Notes: generated by a model from the sequence alone, not told the origin. A stretch of DNA of 64,000 bases from Schlesneria paludicola DSM 18645 (GCF_000255655.1 NZ_JH636435.1:2194658-2258657); one strand, 5' to 3'. Shown: positions 30,121 to 38,985, counted from the first letter of the stretch. Numbers and translations are program-made.

Positions 30121-31300
30121 ATGCAGGATACTTCGCTCCAGGTTGACAGGCCGTCCATTTGCCGCGTTTACAAACCGACACCGCGATCAATCGTTCCGAC
30201 GCGATCCGCGTTTGTGATTCCGAATCTGTCAAGGGAAATTCACCGCGTTGTCGCTTCAAGAGCACAATGTCAGCTTGCTTCCCTGCTTGCAAGCTTCCCA
30301 GGCGATCCTGTTTCCCCATTGCGGATGCTGGAAGAAATGTCGATGCGCGAATGATCTGTTCCAGCGGCATCCCCAGATACAAGAACTTGCTCATCGTCGT
30401 CGGCAAGTCGACCACCGGTGCCTTCAAATTGAATTGATGAATATCGGTGCTGATCGTATCTGGCCAGAAGCCGAATTTCTGACAGGCCGGTTCGGCGACG
30501 CGCCACACGAATGCGCCCAGGCCGTGACCAACATCGAACAACACACCGCGCGCACGCGCCTCTAATAAGGCCTCAATTGGAGCCCCATCTGGATCAAAAG
30601 CATGATCGGGATGGGGATGATAGAGATGCGTATACGTGTCACCGGCACGCAGTGCTTTCAGGACCGTCGTATTCGGAATCCGCGACGCCGCGTGGTGAAT
30701 CATGCATGGCAGCCCGAGCTGCTCGGCAGCTGCAAACACGCCGTGGAACCCGGCCAGTTCGTTCTTCTCTTCGAAGTTCGCCAACCCCGAGGTCAAACGG
30801 ACTTTCATCCCGACGATCCGATCGGGATACTTTAGTGCGCATTGCACTGCCGAAGGGACGTCGGCATGCCGCCCATCGTTGAGATCTCCCATAAAGGGGG
30901 GAAACTCGGGGTGCCCCTGGATCGCACCGATCATTGAGATATTTAGCAAGGCGTAGATATCTTCATCGGCTGGCCGAATAATGAACCTCTCAAAGTTCGG
31001 ATACGTCAACGAACCGGCGGTTCCCGTATCGAGCATCGACGTGACACCCGTTCGCAACCCTGCATCAACGGGATCAACCGAATAGAGCCCAATTCCGCTG
31101 AAGACATGGGTATGCAGATCGATCAGTCCCGGCGCGACAATCAGACCATCCGCCTCGATCAGTTTGTCTCCCGCCGGGGCAAGATTTGAACTGATTTCGG
31201 AGATCACCCCGTCGGTGACACGAATGTCCACTCGTTCCGCAGGTCCCCCCAGGCCATTGTGCACTTCACCATTCTTGATCAGATAGCCAGAATTCTTCAT
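30113..31300 (-). CDS. Amidohydrolase/deacetylase-family metallohydrolase
   Basis: 395 residues of the amidohydrolase superfamily. Metal ligands can be placed: HxH in DLHTHVF (His63, His65), the likely carboxylated lysine in GMKVRLT (Lys166), His202 in MIHHAAS, His225 in YTHLYH, and the catalytic Asp286 in STDIH. The end GSLQAGKQADIVLLK is the usual beta-sandwich return. Relatives paired with SelA-like PLP enzymes hydrolyse N-acyl or ester bonds of small organic acids; the substrate here is unknown. ATG overlaps the stop of the SelA-like gene (ATGA, 31297-31300) and its own stop overlaps the MFS gene. Confidence 0.85.
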   Translation of the reverse strand: MKNSGYLIKNGEVHNGLGGPAERVDIRVTDGVISEISSNLAPAGDKLIEADGLIVAPGLIDLHTHVFSGIGLYSVDPVDAGLRTGVTSMLDTGTAGSLTYPNFERFIIRPADEDIYALLNISMIGAIQGHPEFPPFMGDLNDGRHADVPSAVQCALKYPDRIVGMKVRLTSGLANFEEKNELAGFHGVFAAAEQLGLPCMIHHAASRIPNTTVLKALRAGDTYTHLYHPHPDHAFDPDGAPIEALLEARARGVLFDVGHGLGAFVWRVAEPACQKFGFWPDTISTDIHQFNLKAPVVDLPTTMSKFLYLGMPLEQIIRASTFLPASAMGKQDRLGSLQAGKQADIVLLKRQRGEFPLTDSESQTRIASERLIAVSVCKRGKWTACQPGAKYPAYE

Positions 31301-32508
31301 GGAGTGGACCGCTTACGATGTGATGAAACGATGGCACGAACGGCCGCGACGATTTCGTCTGCGTCCCCGGGCAGTAAGCATTGGGCATACAAATAGGCAC
31401 GGTCTGCGGATTGTTCGTCTTCGGCCAGCAAGATTTTTCGTGGCCGCAAGCGAAGCGCGAGAATCAATTCGAGAACCGAGATTCCGTCGGGACCTCGCCC
31501 CGATTCAATGCAGAGCAGGGGATATGGCTGCCCATTCGCCGCCTGCGCGAGCTTCGTGATTTGTAAACCGCCCAGACCTTGCACACCTTCGTAAATCGTC
31601 GAGATGGATTGATTCCACGATGCACGTTCTGCAGCATGATCGCGTTCGGAATAGCGTTCCAAAGCCGTCATCAATCCGATCATCGCCTCTTTGCTAACCT
31701 TCATGGATCGGCCGATCCCGTGTCGCGGCGGGCGCGAAATCCATCCGTTGTCGATCCAGTGCTGCAACGACCACGTACCTGCCCGCACATCCATATCAAC
31801 CATCTGCACCCAGGCGCTGCGAATCAGGTCAGCGCGACCACACAAAATGCCCGATGCCTGAGGCCCCCCCAGATGCTTGCCACCGCTATACGCGATCAAG
31901 TCGGCGCCTGAACGGCTGAGTGCCGTCAGGTTCTCAACCGGCGGCATGGAGAACGCGCCGTCCACGATGACGGGCAGATCATTGCGATGGGCCAACTCGA
32001 CGAGTGACCGAAGATTGGGACATTCTTCGACGCCATACCACACATAACCAATCGCCGCCGTCCGTGGATTGATCGCGCGTTCAATCTGCGCGAGAGCCGC
32101 CGGCGCCCGATAGTCGATCAAGCTCAACCGAGCCCCCGACAGTCGAAGCGCATGATCGTAGTCGAACGGCCCCGGTTCGGGGAAAATGATCTCGTTCCGC
32201 GGACAGTTTGAAACGTCCGGAAGTTCGTCCATGAGCTCAGGGCGATTTCCCACCAGGCATGCAGCGGCTGCCAATGTCAACGCGGCCCCGGCGCCGGCCG
32301 TGACGATGCCCGCTTCGGCTGTGGTGCAGCGCTGAATCAGCTTGCTCGCCGCCGCCAGCAAATCATCGATCTCGACAAACTGAGCACTCGCAGCCGCCAT
32401 TGCGGCGATCACGTCGGGATGAGGACAACTGCCGCTGACGCGTGTGGCGTAGCCCACGGCATTGATGATCGGCTGAATTCCGAACCGTTGATAGACCTCA
32501 GGCGACAT
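31297..32508 (-). CDS. SelA-like PLP-dependent enzyme (DgaE-type lyase/aminotransferase)
   Basis: 403 residues from ATG 32508, giving the family-typical beginning MSPEVYQRFGIQPIINAVGYATRVSG; a GTG at 32532 is an alternative. The PLP site is Asp183 in PVIVDGAF and Lys211 in AYSGGKHLGGPQASG. These are fold-type-I enzymes related to selenocysteine synthase SelA, but the genomic setting and short length fit the branch including D-glucosaminate-6-phosphate ammonia-lyase (DgaE), not selenocysteine synthesis. Predicted to eliminate ammonia from, or transaminate, an amino (sugar) acid released by the amidohydrolase. It overlaps both neighbours. Confidence 0.82.
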   Translation of the reverse strand: MSPEVYQRFGIQPIINAVGYATRVSGSCPHPDVIAAMAAASAQFVEIDDLLAAASKLIQRCTTAEAGIVTAGAGAALTLAAAACLVGNRPELMDELPDVSNCPRNEIIFPEPGPFDYDHALRLSGARLSLIDYRAPAALAQIERAINPRTAAIGYVWYGVEECPNLRSLVELAHRNDLPVIVDGAFSMPPVENLTALSRSGADLIAYSGGKHLGGPQASGILCGRADLIRSAWVQMVDMDVRAGTWSLQHWIDNGWISRPPRHGIGRSMKVSKEAMIGLMTALERYSERDHAAERASWNQSISTIYEGVQGLGGLQITKLAQAANGQPYPLLCIESGRGPDGISVLELILALRLRPRKILLAEDEQSADRAYLYAQCLLPGDADEIVAAVRAIVSSHRKRSTP

Positions 32509-33448
32509 GGGGGCGCTTTCGAGAGAAGACACGGGCGGGATTCGTCACGAGCATCTGATGGATCTGTTCATCGGTAATTCCGCGTTCACGCAGCATCGGT
32601 ACAAACACTTCCAACAGATAGCCATAACCCTTTCCGCCCAAATACTTCAGGTGCTTCAGCGTGCAGATATCTTCGGAGAGCAACACGCGATCAACGAATC
32701 CCGCTTTCACCAAACCAGCAACGTTGTCGGCCCGCACCCATTCCGGTTGATAGTCGAGGTATCCGATGTTATCGACTTCGAGATAGACGCCTTTCTCGGC
32801 GATTGGAAGCCAATGCTTTACGCCAATCCGATCGCCCAGATGACCAATGATGACACGTGACAGATCGGCACCGAATTCTTCGAGCATCGCAATTTGCTCC
32901 ATGGCGAGTGTCCCCCAACGCGTCGTATGCGTTGTAATCGCCACACCCGTTCTGGCCTGGGCCAATGCCGACGCCCGGAACACGCGTTCTTCCGCAGGTT
33001 TGATGTAGTGCCGGCCGGTGCCAATCTCGCCAATGAATCCCGCTCGAACGCCGGTATCCCCGACCCCGACTTCGATCTCTTTGACGAGCACATCCGCCAG
33101 TTGATTGCTGTTCAGTTCTTCGACGATCTTGGGATATCCGAAATCGCGATACCAGCCACAACCCATCAGAACATTCAGTCCCGTGCGTCTGGACAGGCGG
33201 ACCAGTGCCTGCGGATTGCGCCCGATCTCATCCAGCGTCACATCGCAAATGGTCCTGCCGCCCCGGCTGAGGAATTCCTGGACTTCTTGTGCGATCATGT
33301 CTTCGTCGTCGACCACGTATTCGTAGCCGAAGTAGTGGTCCATCGCATCCAGAAAAAGGTGTTCGTGTGTCTGCGTGATTCCCATCTCTTCGGGACGAAT
33401 TGTTCCCAGAACAGTAATGACTTCACGCGTTGATGGATCGCTGTTCAA
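32498..33448 (-). CDS. Phosphotriesterase-family metallohydrolase
   Basis: 316 residues if started at TTG 33448, preceded by GAGAG; this gives the family's usual beginning with VITVLGTIRPEEMGITQTHEHLF. The open frame reaches an ATG at 33547 but the extra 33 residues look unlike the family and have no ribosome binding site. Metal ligands in this numbering are His28 and His30, bridging Glu141 (GFIGEIGT, as in Php rather than the lysine of true phosphotriesterase), His174, His203 and Asp260. Members hydrolyse lactones or esters; phosphotriesters are rarely the real substrate. First gene of the operon, 11 bases of overlap with the SelA-like gene; divergent from the LysR gene. Confidence 0.82.
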   Translation of the reverse strand: MNSDPSTREVITVLGTIRPEEMGITQTHEHLFLDAMDHYFGYEYVVDDEDMIAQEVQEFLSRGGRTICDVTLDEIGRNPQALVRLSRRTGLNVLMGCGWYRDFGYPKIVEELNSNQLADVLVKEIEVGVGDTGVRAGFIGEIGTGRHYIKPAEERVFRASALAQARTGVAITTHTTRWGTLAMEQIAMLEEFGADLSRVIIGHLGDRIGVKHWLPIAEKGVYLEVDNIGYLDYQPEWVRADNVAGLVKAGFVDRVLLSEDICTLKHLKYLGGKGYGYLLEVFVPMLRERGITDEQIHQMLVTNPARVFSRKRPHVA

Positions 33449-33794
33449 TTGGACTCTCTTTGATTTTGTGTCTATGCGCCTGTTGAAATCGTTCGGTTTT
33501 TGCGTGGTGAGCGGATTATGACAAACCCTCAAGATCGTTGAGGGCATGATCGTCGACTGATTAGGGCGAGGCGTTGCGTCGGAACACGTGCCACGCGAGG
33601 CGGATTATACTGACTGACCTCGAAACCGTGCGGTCGACATTCGAGAGACGAGAATTCGACGCGGTCGAACTCTGGTGTTTCGATTCCATTCGGAGGAGAC
33701 TGTTTTCCGCGGTTAGAATGATCGGCCTTCGCGCGCGAAGATGTTTTCGCATCGACCCCGATTGACTATCACCAGTGGATGATCGAATCGCAAT
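33449..33794. promoter_or_regulatory. Divergent control region between catabolic operon and LysR gene
   Basis: 346 bases between the operon and its LysR regulator. A perfect 14-base palindrome CTTCGCGCGCGAAG lies at 33727-33740, 55 bases before the lysR-type start. LysR proteins usually bind such divergent regions; the exact site is not proven. Confidence 0.45.
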
Positions 33795-34730
33795 ATGGCT
33801 CGAACTTATCGCTATAAGGACATGCAACTGGCACAGCTTCGCGGGTTCTGTCTGGCCGCCCGCGAGCGCAATTTCACCGTGGCCGCCCGACAACTGGGAT
33901 TGTCGGCCTCGACCGTGTGGGAACAGCTTCGCGCCTTGGAACGCATGCTGGGGTGTTCTCTACTGAATCGGAAGGGCCGATCGATCGAACTGACGCCGGA
34001 AGGTCAGATCTTGCTCGATATCGTTCAGCCTCACATTGAGGCGATCGATTCTCTCAAGCGACTTTTCGATGATGGCCGAGCACAACTCTCACCGCATCTG
34101 GTCATCGCATCGTCACAGTACCTGCTCCGTTTTCACCTGCCAGCACCGATCCGCGAGTTCACTTCGAAATACCCGACAGTCCAGTTGAATATCCAATTGC
34201 CAACCGCCCAGCATCTGGTCTCGGCGGTTGAACAGCGGACCGCCGACATTGCAATCTGTGCCTACGAACCAGAGGAACCTCGTAGCGAAGTCCTGCTTTA
34301 TGAACCGATTCTGGAGCTGCCGCTGCAGCTACTGACCTCGCAGAAGCATCCGCTGGCTCGCAAGAAAACGGTCGAACTGGCGGACCTGGTCGAATACCCG
34401 GTGATTTTACCTGCCGCGGGGGCGATCACTCGTCGGCTGATTGATCGTCTACTGGTCCGGCACAATCTGGCCGGTCGTCTTCAGGTCATCATGGAAGCCC
34501 CCATGTTCGACACGACCCAGCAATATGTCGAAATGGGTGTTGGTGTGGGATTAATGCACATCCAAGTGCCGCCGAAGACTCTGGCCAACATTCATCTTCG
34601 TCCGATTCAGGAATCTCAGGTCCCGCTCGTCATCGCGATGGTGGTCCGAAAGCACGGCAAACTTCCGAAAAGTGTCGTCGACTTTCAGGAGATCGTGCGG
34701 AAGTCGCTCGACATTGCCGACGTCGAATAG
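33795..34730 (+). CDS. LysR-family transcriptional regulator
   Basis: 311 residues, usual length. N-terminal winged helix (about residues 8-66: LAQLRGFCLAARERNFTVAARQLGLSASTVWEQLRALERMLGCSLLNR) followed by the periplasmic-binding-protein-like effector domain (LVIASSQYLLRFHLPAPIREFTSKYPTVQLNI ... TADIAICAYEPE ... GVGVGLMHI). It is divergent from the phosphotriesterase-like/SelA-like/amidohydrolase/MFS operon, which it most probably activates in response to a pathway intermediate. The resemblance of the effector domain to CysB/Cbl-type regulators is weak, so no ligand is proposed. Confidence 0.9.
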   Translation: MARTYRYKDMQLAQLRGFCLAARERNFTVAARQLGLSASTVWEQLRALERMLGCSLLNRKGRSIELTPEGQILLDIVQPHIEAIDSLKRLFDDGRAQLSPHLVIASSQYLLRFHLPAPIREFTSKYPTVQLNIQLPTAQHLVSAVEQRTADIAICAYEPEEPRSEVLLYEPILELPLQLLTSQKHPLARKKTVELADLVEYPVILPAAGAITRRLIDRLLVRHNLAGRLQVIMEAPMFDTTQQYVEMGVGVGLMHIQVPPKTLANIHLRPIQESQVPLVIAMVVRKHGKLPKSVVDFQEIVRKSLDIADVE

Positions 34731-35041
34731 TCCAGGCATTCCTGCCATGTGAGATGAAAGCAGCATCCTCCGATCTGCTAGATCCATATTCTTCTGAATT
34801 GCCAATTTCGTTCACGCATTCGACGTGTGCAATTTGTTCGCACATTTCGCTTCGCCCGGAGCCATTGGCGACGTTGGTGTTGCTGGCATAGACGATGAAA
34901 ACAGCATGTTAGTTTAAGTCTGATTTCTCCCGATGATCTTAACCTCAACAAAGGGTGGGCGATGGCACGTCCCGTGCGCGAATGAGCAGCACATTTCGCG
35001 ATCCGTCCGTCGGAGTGCCCCGACCGAGCAGGGTGAAACGC

Positions 35042-35172
35042 AACCGTTCACAGACCGGGGACTGACTCATTTTCCCGCGGTAAAGGGAAGGCGTGCCCTC
35101 CTCGATGGACTGTGGATTCCAATTGAATCGGGAAAATGTGCCTGCCCCCCTCTCTTTGGGCTGTGAACGGTT
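35042..35172. repeat. 131-bp dispersed palindromic element, copy 2 (inverted)
   Basis: Ends AACCGTTCACAG (35042-35053) and CTGTGAACGGTT (35161-35172), identical to the ends of copy 1 at 12316-12445. Read on the minus strand it gives GGCAGGCACATTTTCCCG, then CAATTGGAATCCACAGT and CCTTCCCTTTACCGCGG, in the same order as copy 1 on the plus strand. Inner arms are also nearly self-complementary (GGGGACTGACTCATTTTCCC against GGGAAAATGTGCCTGCCCC), so the whole element can fold into one long hairpin. Confidence 0.75.
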
Positions 35173-35300
35173 AGGGGTGAAACTCACTCAAGTCATTAGC
35201 GAAGGTCCCTCATTGCGCCGCAACCCCAGGCGGATATTTCGTCTACGCGTTTTGCATCACAGGTCGTCGTTAGATTGGAAGCGGAGCTTCACTACGGGAA

Positions 35301-35325
35301 CGTTACCAAGCCGAGCTTGGTAACG
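35301..35325. repeat. Perfect 11-bp hairpin, likely dispersed repeat
   Basis: CGTTACCAAGC (35301-35311), loop CGA, GCTTGGTAACG (35315-35325), preceded by GAAGCGGAGCTTC, itself a short inverted repeat. This arrangement resembles a family of short hairpin repeats (GTTCCCAAGC-type) that I recognise from other bacterial genomes; only one copy is seen here. Confidence 0.55.
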
Positions 35326-35687
35326 AGAATCAATGCGGGGAACGAGGGGAACCACGTGTTGGATTGTGTGGCGTTCACCGATACCTTCGCCAATCCGCAG
35401 GTTTCGGTTTCGTCGAAAGCTGGTCTCTCAATTGCCGTTTTCTCACCACGACAGCCAATTGATAGAGTGCCCCCCGTCACATGCGACGAGGGAAACGCTC
35501 TCTCTTTTCGGGACACGCCCGGACTTATTTTAGGACTGGTGGCCCGTTTGAATTCAGTGGCTTCAGCCTCAGATGGCCGTGCCAGCACTCACTGATTTCT
35601 CTGGTGCCCCGTGATCTCCGAGTTTCATCGCCCACATCTTGTTTGGGCGCGATTGTGTATTGAATAGTTTTATCCCTGGAGAACAGC

Positions 35688-36734
35688 ATGCTGCCAACTT
35701 TGCACTCGACATTGGAATCACGCAAAAATCGACAACGAGCTTTTACGCTCATCGAACTGCTTGTCGTGATCGCAATCATTGCCGTCTTGATCGCACTTTT
35801 GTTACCCGCCGTTCAGCAGGCACGCGAAGCAGCTCGCCGTACCGAATGCAAGAACAAGTTGAAGCAACTTGGACTTGCACTGCACAACTATCACGATGCC
35901 TATCTGACTTTCCCGTACTCCGGGTCTGGCCCTTACAGTGGCGAAGCGTTTTTGACACCGATTGGAGTTGAACACTCCTGGAATGAATTTCTGCTGCCAT
36001 TCATCGACCAGGCACCGCTCTACAATCAGATCGATTTCGCAACGAATAACGGAGCGGGCAACAACTACACGCTGCTCAACAACAAGTCGTATGGGTTTCA
36101 ATCCTGTCCCAGCAATCCTTTTAGCGGCGGACAAGCCTGCAGCGACGGGCGAAAATTCGTCAACGTGACAGCAGGTGCCATCACGGGTGTGGACGAGATC
36201 TGGAGCACCAGCCCTATGTGCTATGCCCCATGTGCCGGACCGATCCAAATCGAGGCCTTCTCGCCCGGTGACCCAACCCCCAAGGACTGCTCGGATCTGC
36301 TGGGTGTTGGAGTCTTCGGTTTCTGTGCGCTCGCCAGTTCGTCGCAGTATCCCGGTGGAAACTCGGCAAAGGTTCCGGGCATTTTTGGTGAAAACGGTTC
36401 CGTGGTGACTCGCTTTGCCAACATCACTGATGGCAGTAGTAACACGATCATGCTGGTGGAGCGCCGCGGTGAACTCGAACGGTCGATGGGGATCTTCACA
36501 TCAGGGTATTTCACGGCGGTTCCGACCGGCCTGAAGATCAACAGCACCTATATCGTTCCCAATGATTCGCGTCTGTCGTATCTGAAAAACTGTGGTGCCA
36601 GCAGCTTTCACGTCGGAGGAGCACACTTCCTGATGGCCGACGGTGCGGTGCGATTCTTCAATAACAACATCGATTTCAAGACCTACAACTACCTCGGCGG
36701 CAAGTCGGACGGACAAGTTGCTGGTGAATTCTAA
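35688..36734 (+). CDS. DUF1559 protein with prepilin-type N-terminus
   Basis: 348 residues, ATG with GGAG upstream. The class III signal [20 protein letters not shown] begins at about residue 15 and again has Ala at the -1 site. [35 protein letters not shown] and the C-terminal [22 protein letters not shown] are diagnostic. Compared with the tandem pair at 8-12 kb the middle is diverged and Cys-richer (CPSNPFSGGQAC, MCYAPC), so this is a more distant paralogue. The lipoprotein gene starts 9 bases after its stop, making a tight two-gene unit. Confidence 0.87.
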   Translation: MLPTLHSTLESRKNRQRAFTLIELLVVIAIIAVLIALLLPAVQQAREAARRTECKNKLKQLGLALHNYHDAYLTFPYSGSGPYSGEAFLTPIGVEHSWNEFLLPFIDQAPLYNQIDFATNNGAGNNYTLLNNKSYGFQSCPSNPFSGGQACSDGRKFVNVTAGAITGVDEIWSTSPMCYAPCAGPIQIEAFSPGDPTPKDCSDLLGVGVFGFCALASSSQYPGGNSAKVPGIFGENGSVVTRFANITDGSSNTIMLVERRGELERSMGIFTSGYFTAVPTGLKINSTYIVPNDSRLSYLKNCGASSFHVGGAHFLMADGAVRFFNNNIDFKTYNYLGGKSDGQVAGEF

Positions 36735-36743
36735 AGGGAAACA

Positions 36744-37223
36744 ATGTCTATCTTCAGGTTATTGAATTGCCGACGACTGGTACCGATCCTGTTCCTCAGC
36801 ATCTGTGTTGGCTGCAGCAATGTGGAAAAGCCAATCCCTCGCGCGAGCGTCGAGGGTGAGGTCACCTGGAACGGTAAAGCCGTCGACGAGGGGATCGTGC
36901 TGTTCATTCCAACCGCCACTGTTAACGGCAAGAATCAACCGCCCGTACCCGCCAAAATCAGCGACGGCCAATACTCGCTATCGGCGACAGAGGGGCCAAT
37001 CGTTGGCCCGAATCGAGTCGAAATTCGGGCGACTCGGAAGACGGGTAAAAAAACGCCCGAACCGACCGAAGCGATGAAACGGTTTGACCCAACATTGAAA
37101 TCTGTGGAACTTGTCGAGCAGTATTTGCCACCGCAATTCAACAATTCCAGCACGCTGTCGCGCCAAGTCAATCCTGGCAGCAACGTACTGAATTTTGAGC
37201 TCACCAACACGTCGCCACGATGA
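36744..37223 (+). CDS. Small planctomycete lipoprotein of the fourth DUF1559 module
   Basis: 159 residues. Signal peptide LVPILFLSICVGCSN with lipobox VGC; mature part ASVEGEVTWNGKAVDEGIVLFIPT, then a DGQYSLSATEG turn and GPNRVEIRATRK, ending NVLNFEL. This is the same type of short lipid-anchored beta-sandwich seen beside the other DUF1559 genes. It is 9 bases downstream of the DUF1559 gene, so they are almost certainly co-transcribed. Function unknown. Confidence 0.75.
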   Translation: MSIFRLLNCRRLVPILFLSICVGCSNVEKPIPRASVEGEVTWNGKAVDEGIVLFIPTATVNGKNQPPVPAKISDGQYSLSATEGPIVGPNRVEIRATRKTGKKTPEPTEAMKRFDPTLKSVELVEQYLPPQFNNSSTLSRQVNPGSNVLNFELTNTSPR

Positions 37224-37575
37224 CAATCGGGAATCATAAGTCGTTTTCCAGCCGAGATCTTGGCACCCAGCTTTCGCACTGGTCGAAAGCAACTCTTCCA
37301 ATTGCCGATTTCCCGAATCCCTGAATCAACGATAGACTGATGGGATGACGATTTTGAGGAGAGTACGATGACACAAGATCCTGCCCAACCAGGACACAGC
37401 CCGACTATTTGACGACAACGACGGACACGATTGCGCCAGAAACACCGGTGGAGGTACGACTTTCGCATCAGTCCAGCGGCGATTCTGACGGACGAAAAGT
37501 CGCCCCAAAGCCACGGGACTGAGACGCCCAGTTCCGCCGCACCAACGGAATCAACCAGAAACGAAGGATTTTTGC
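37224..37575. other. Intergenic region with a short broken ORF
   Basis: 352 bases between lipoprotein and DUF1501 gene, containing the small frameshifted ORF described at 37368-37522. Nothing else is supported. Confidence 0.4.
37368..37522 (+). pseudogene. Possible small gene with a frameshift
   Basis: ATG 37368 has a strong ribosome binding site (GAGGAG, about five to eight bases upstream) but the frame stops after 14 codons (MTQDPAQPGHSPTI). Moving to the -1 frame at the Pro codon continues as PDYLTTTTDTIAPETPVEVR and onward to a stop at 37520-37522, giving about 51 residues of normal-looking, soluble protein just before the DUF1501 gene. Either a one-base deletion, a sequencing error or coincidence; not recognised as any family. 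Confidence 0.3.
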
Positions 37576-38985
37576 ATGCTACACCGGCGTGACGCGATGA
37601 TTCGACTCGGAACCGCGGCCGGGGGCGCTTTGACACTGCCCCATCTGTTGCAACAGCAGCGCGCCGCCGGGTCTCAATCCTCTTCGCGGCCCGGTCGTTC
37701 CTGCATTTTTCTGTTCATGTGGGGTGGACAGCCACAGCAGGACATGTGGGACATGAAGCCAGACGCGCCGCAAGGCGTTCGCAGCCCGTTTCAGACCATT
37801 GAGACGGCGGTGCCTGGAATCACGCTCAGCGATCAAATGACGAAGATCGCCGCCCACACCGACAAGTTGTCGATCATTCGCTCGCTGAATCACACCGCGA
37901 CAGACCACGGCATCTCGGTCTATCACGCGATGACCGGCCGAGCCATGATTCCCCCCAGAACCTTTCCAGGGAATGCGCGGCGCAGGACGGATTTCCCTTC
38001 GATCGGATCGATGTTTTCGTACCTGGGACAGAAATCACCGATCCCCGCCAGCTTCAGCATACCCCGTCCCGTCGCGCATGACGGCGTACTTTATGCCGGG
38101 ACGCACGCCGGATTTCTGGGTTCCAATCACGATTCGGTAGAACTCGGTCAGGTTTATAATCACGTCGAAGTCGGGCCACGCGAAAACGCCGACCTTGCCA
38201 CAGTGCCGCTCGCATTGCCGGGGGATATGTCCGCAGCGCGCCTGCAGGCCCGGCACAGCTTGCTGGGGCTGCTCGAATCACAAGATCGCACCATGCAAGA
38301 CAGCTCGGGAATGAATGCGTACAGCGGGGTTCGCGAGGATGCCTACCGGCTGCTGCATTCCACCGCCGTCAAGAACGCCTTGAATCTCGAACGCGAATCG
38401 CCAGCCATTCGCGATTTATACGGCCGCAATGAATACGGTGAGAGTTTCCTGACGGCGCGTCGCCTGGTCGAAGCGGGAGTGCGGCTGGTCACAGTCAACT
38501 GGATGTTCATTACCCCCCGAGCCAAAGTCTACAACGTCTGGGACGCCCATGGCGGACTGAACGACCTGGAGCATGGCGAAACAGGTTATGGCATGCTGAA
38601 GGCGCCGTATTGCCTGCCTTCGTTTGACCAAGCCTTCGCGGCATTGCTCGGTGATCTCTCTCAAAGCGGCCTACTGGAAGACACGGTGGTCGCTTGTATT
38701 GGCGAGTTCGGTCGCACACCGCAAATCAATGGCGTCAACGGCCGGGATCACTGGCCGTTCTGTTACTCGGGCGTTCTGGCTGGCGGCGGCATCCAAGGGG
38801 GAACAGTTTACGGATCAAGCGACAAACAGGCGGCTTATGTAAAAGACAACCCCGTTACTCCGGGTGATTACCTCGCCACCATTTGTAAGGCCTGTGGCCT
38901 TGATCCGAGCAAGGAAATCCACGATCTCGAAGGCCGCCCCTTTACGATCTGTGACGGGCAACCGATCGCCGCGGTACTGCGTTGA
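37576..38985 (+). CDS. DUF1501 family protein
   Basis: 469 residues with AAGGA upstream of the ATG. The N-terminus MLHRRDAMIRLGTAAGGALTL is a twin-arginine signal. Core motifs are IFLFMWGGQPQQDMWDMKPDAP, VYNVWDAHGG, CIGEFGRTPQINGVNGRDHWPFCYSGVLAGGGIQGG and the C-terminal DLEGRPFTI. Unlike the other two DUF1501 proteins in the window it has no DUF1549/DUF1553 partner beside it. Exported; function unknown. A strong terminator follows at 39059-39100. Confidence 0.88.
   Translation: MLHRRDAMIRLGTAAGGALTLPHLLQQQRAAGSQSSSRPGRSCIFLFMWGGQPQQDMWDMKPDAPQGVRSPFQTIETAVPGITLSDQMTKIAAHTDKLSIIRSLNHTATDHGISVYHAMTGRAMIPPRTFPGNARRRTDFPSIGSMFSYLGQKSPIPASFSIPRPVAHDGVLYAGTHAGFLGSNHDSVELGQVYNHVEVGPRENADLATVPLALPGDMSAARLQARHSLLGLLESQDRTMQDSSGMNAYSGVREDAYRLLHSTAVKNALNLERESPAIRDLYGRNEYGESFLTARRLVEAGVRLVTVNWMFITPRAKVYNVWDAHGGLNDLEHGETGYGMLKAPYCLPSFDQAFAALLGDLSQSGLLEDTVVACIGEFGRTPQINGVNGRDHWPFCYSGVLAGGGIQGGTVYGSSDKQAAYVKDNPVTPGDYLATICKACGLDPSKEIHDLEGRPFTICDGQPIAAVLR

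Larger units (their letters stand above)
34731..35687. other. Repeat-bearing intergenic region
   Basis: About 950 bases without a supported gene between lysR and a DUF1559 gene. It contains the second copy of the 130-bp palindromic element (35042-35172), a perfect 11-bp hairpin (35301-35325) and otherwise unassigned DNA. The DUF1559 promoter should be in the last 200 bases. Confidence 0.5.

Noticed and set aside
31297-32508. Selenocysteine synthase SelA
   Set aside because: The protein is SelA-like in fold only; it is short, lies in a catabolic operon, and no selB or tRNA-Sec is seen.
32498-33448. True phosphotriesterase (organophosphate hydrolase)
   Set aside because: The bridging metal ligand is Glu141 as in Php-type relatives, not the carboxylated lysine; a lactonase or esterase role is more likely.
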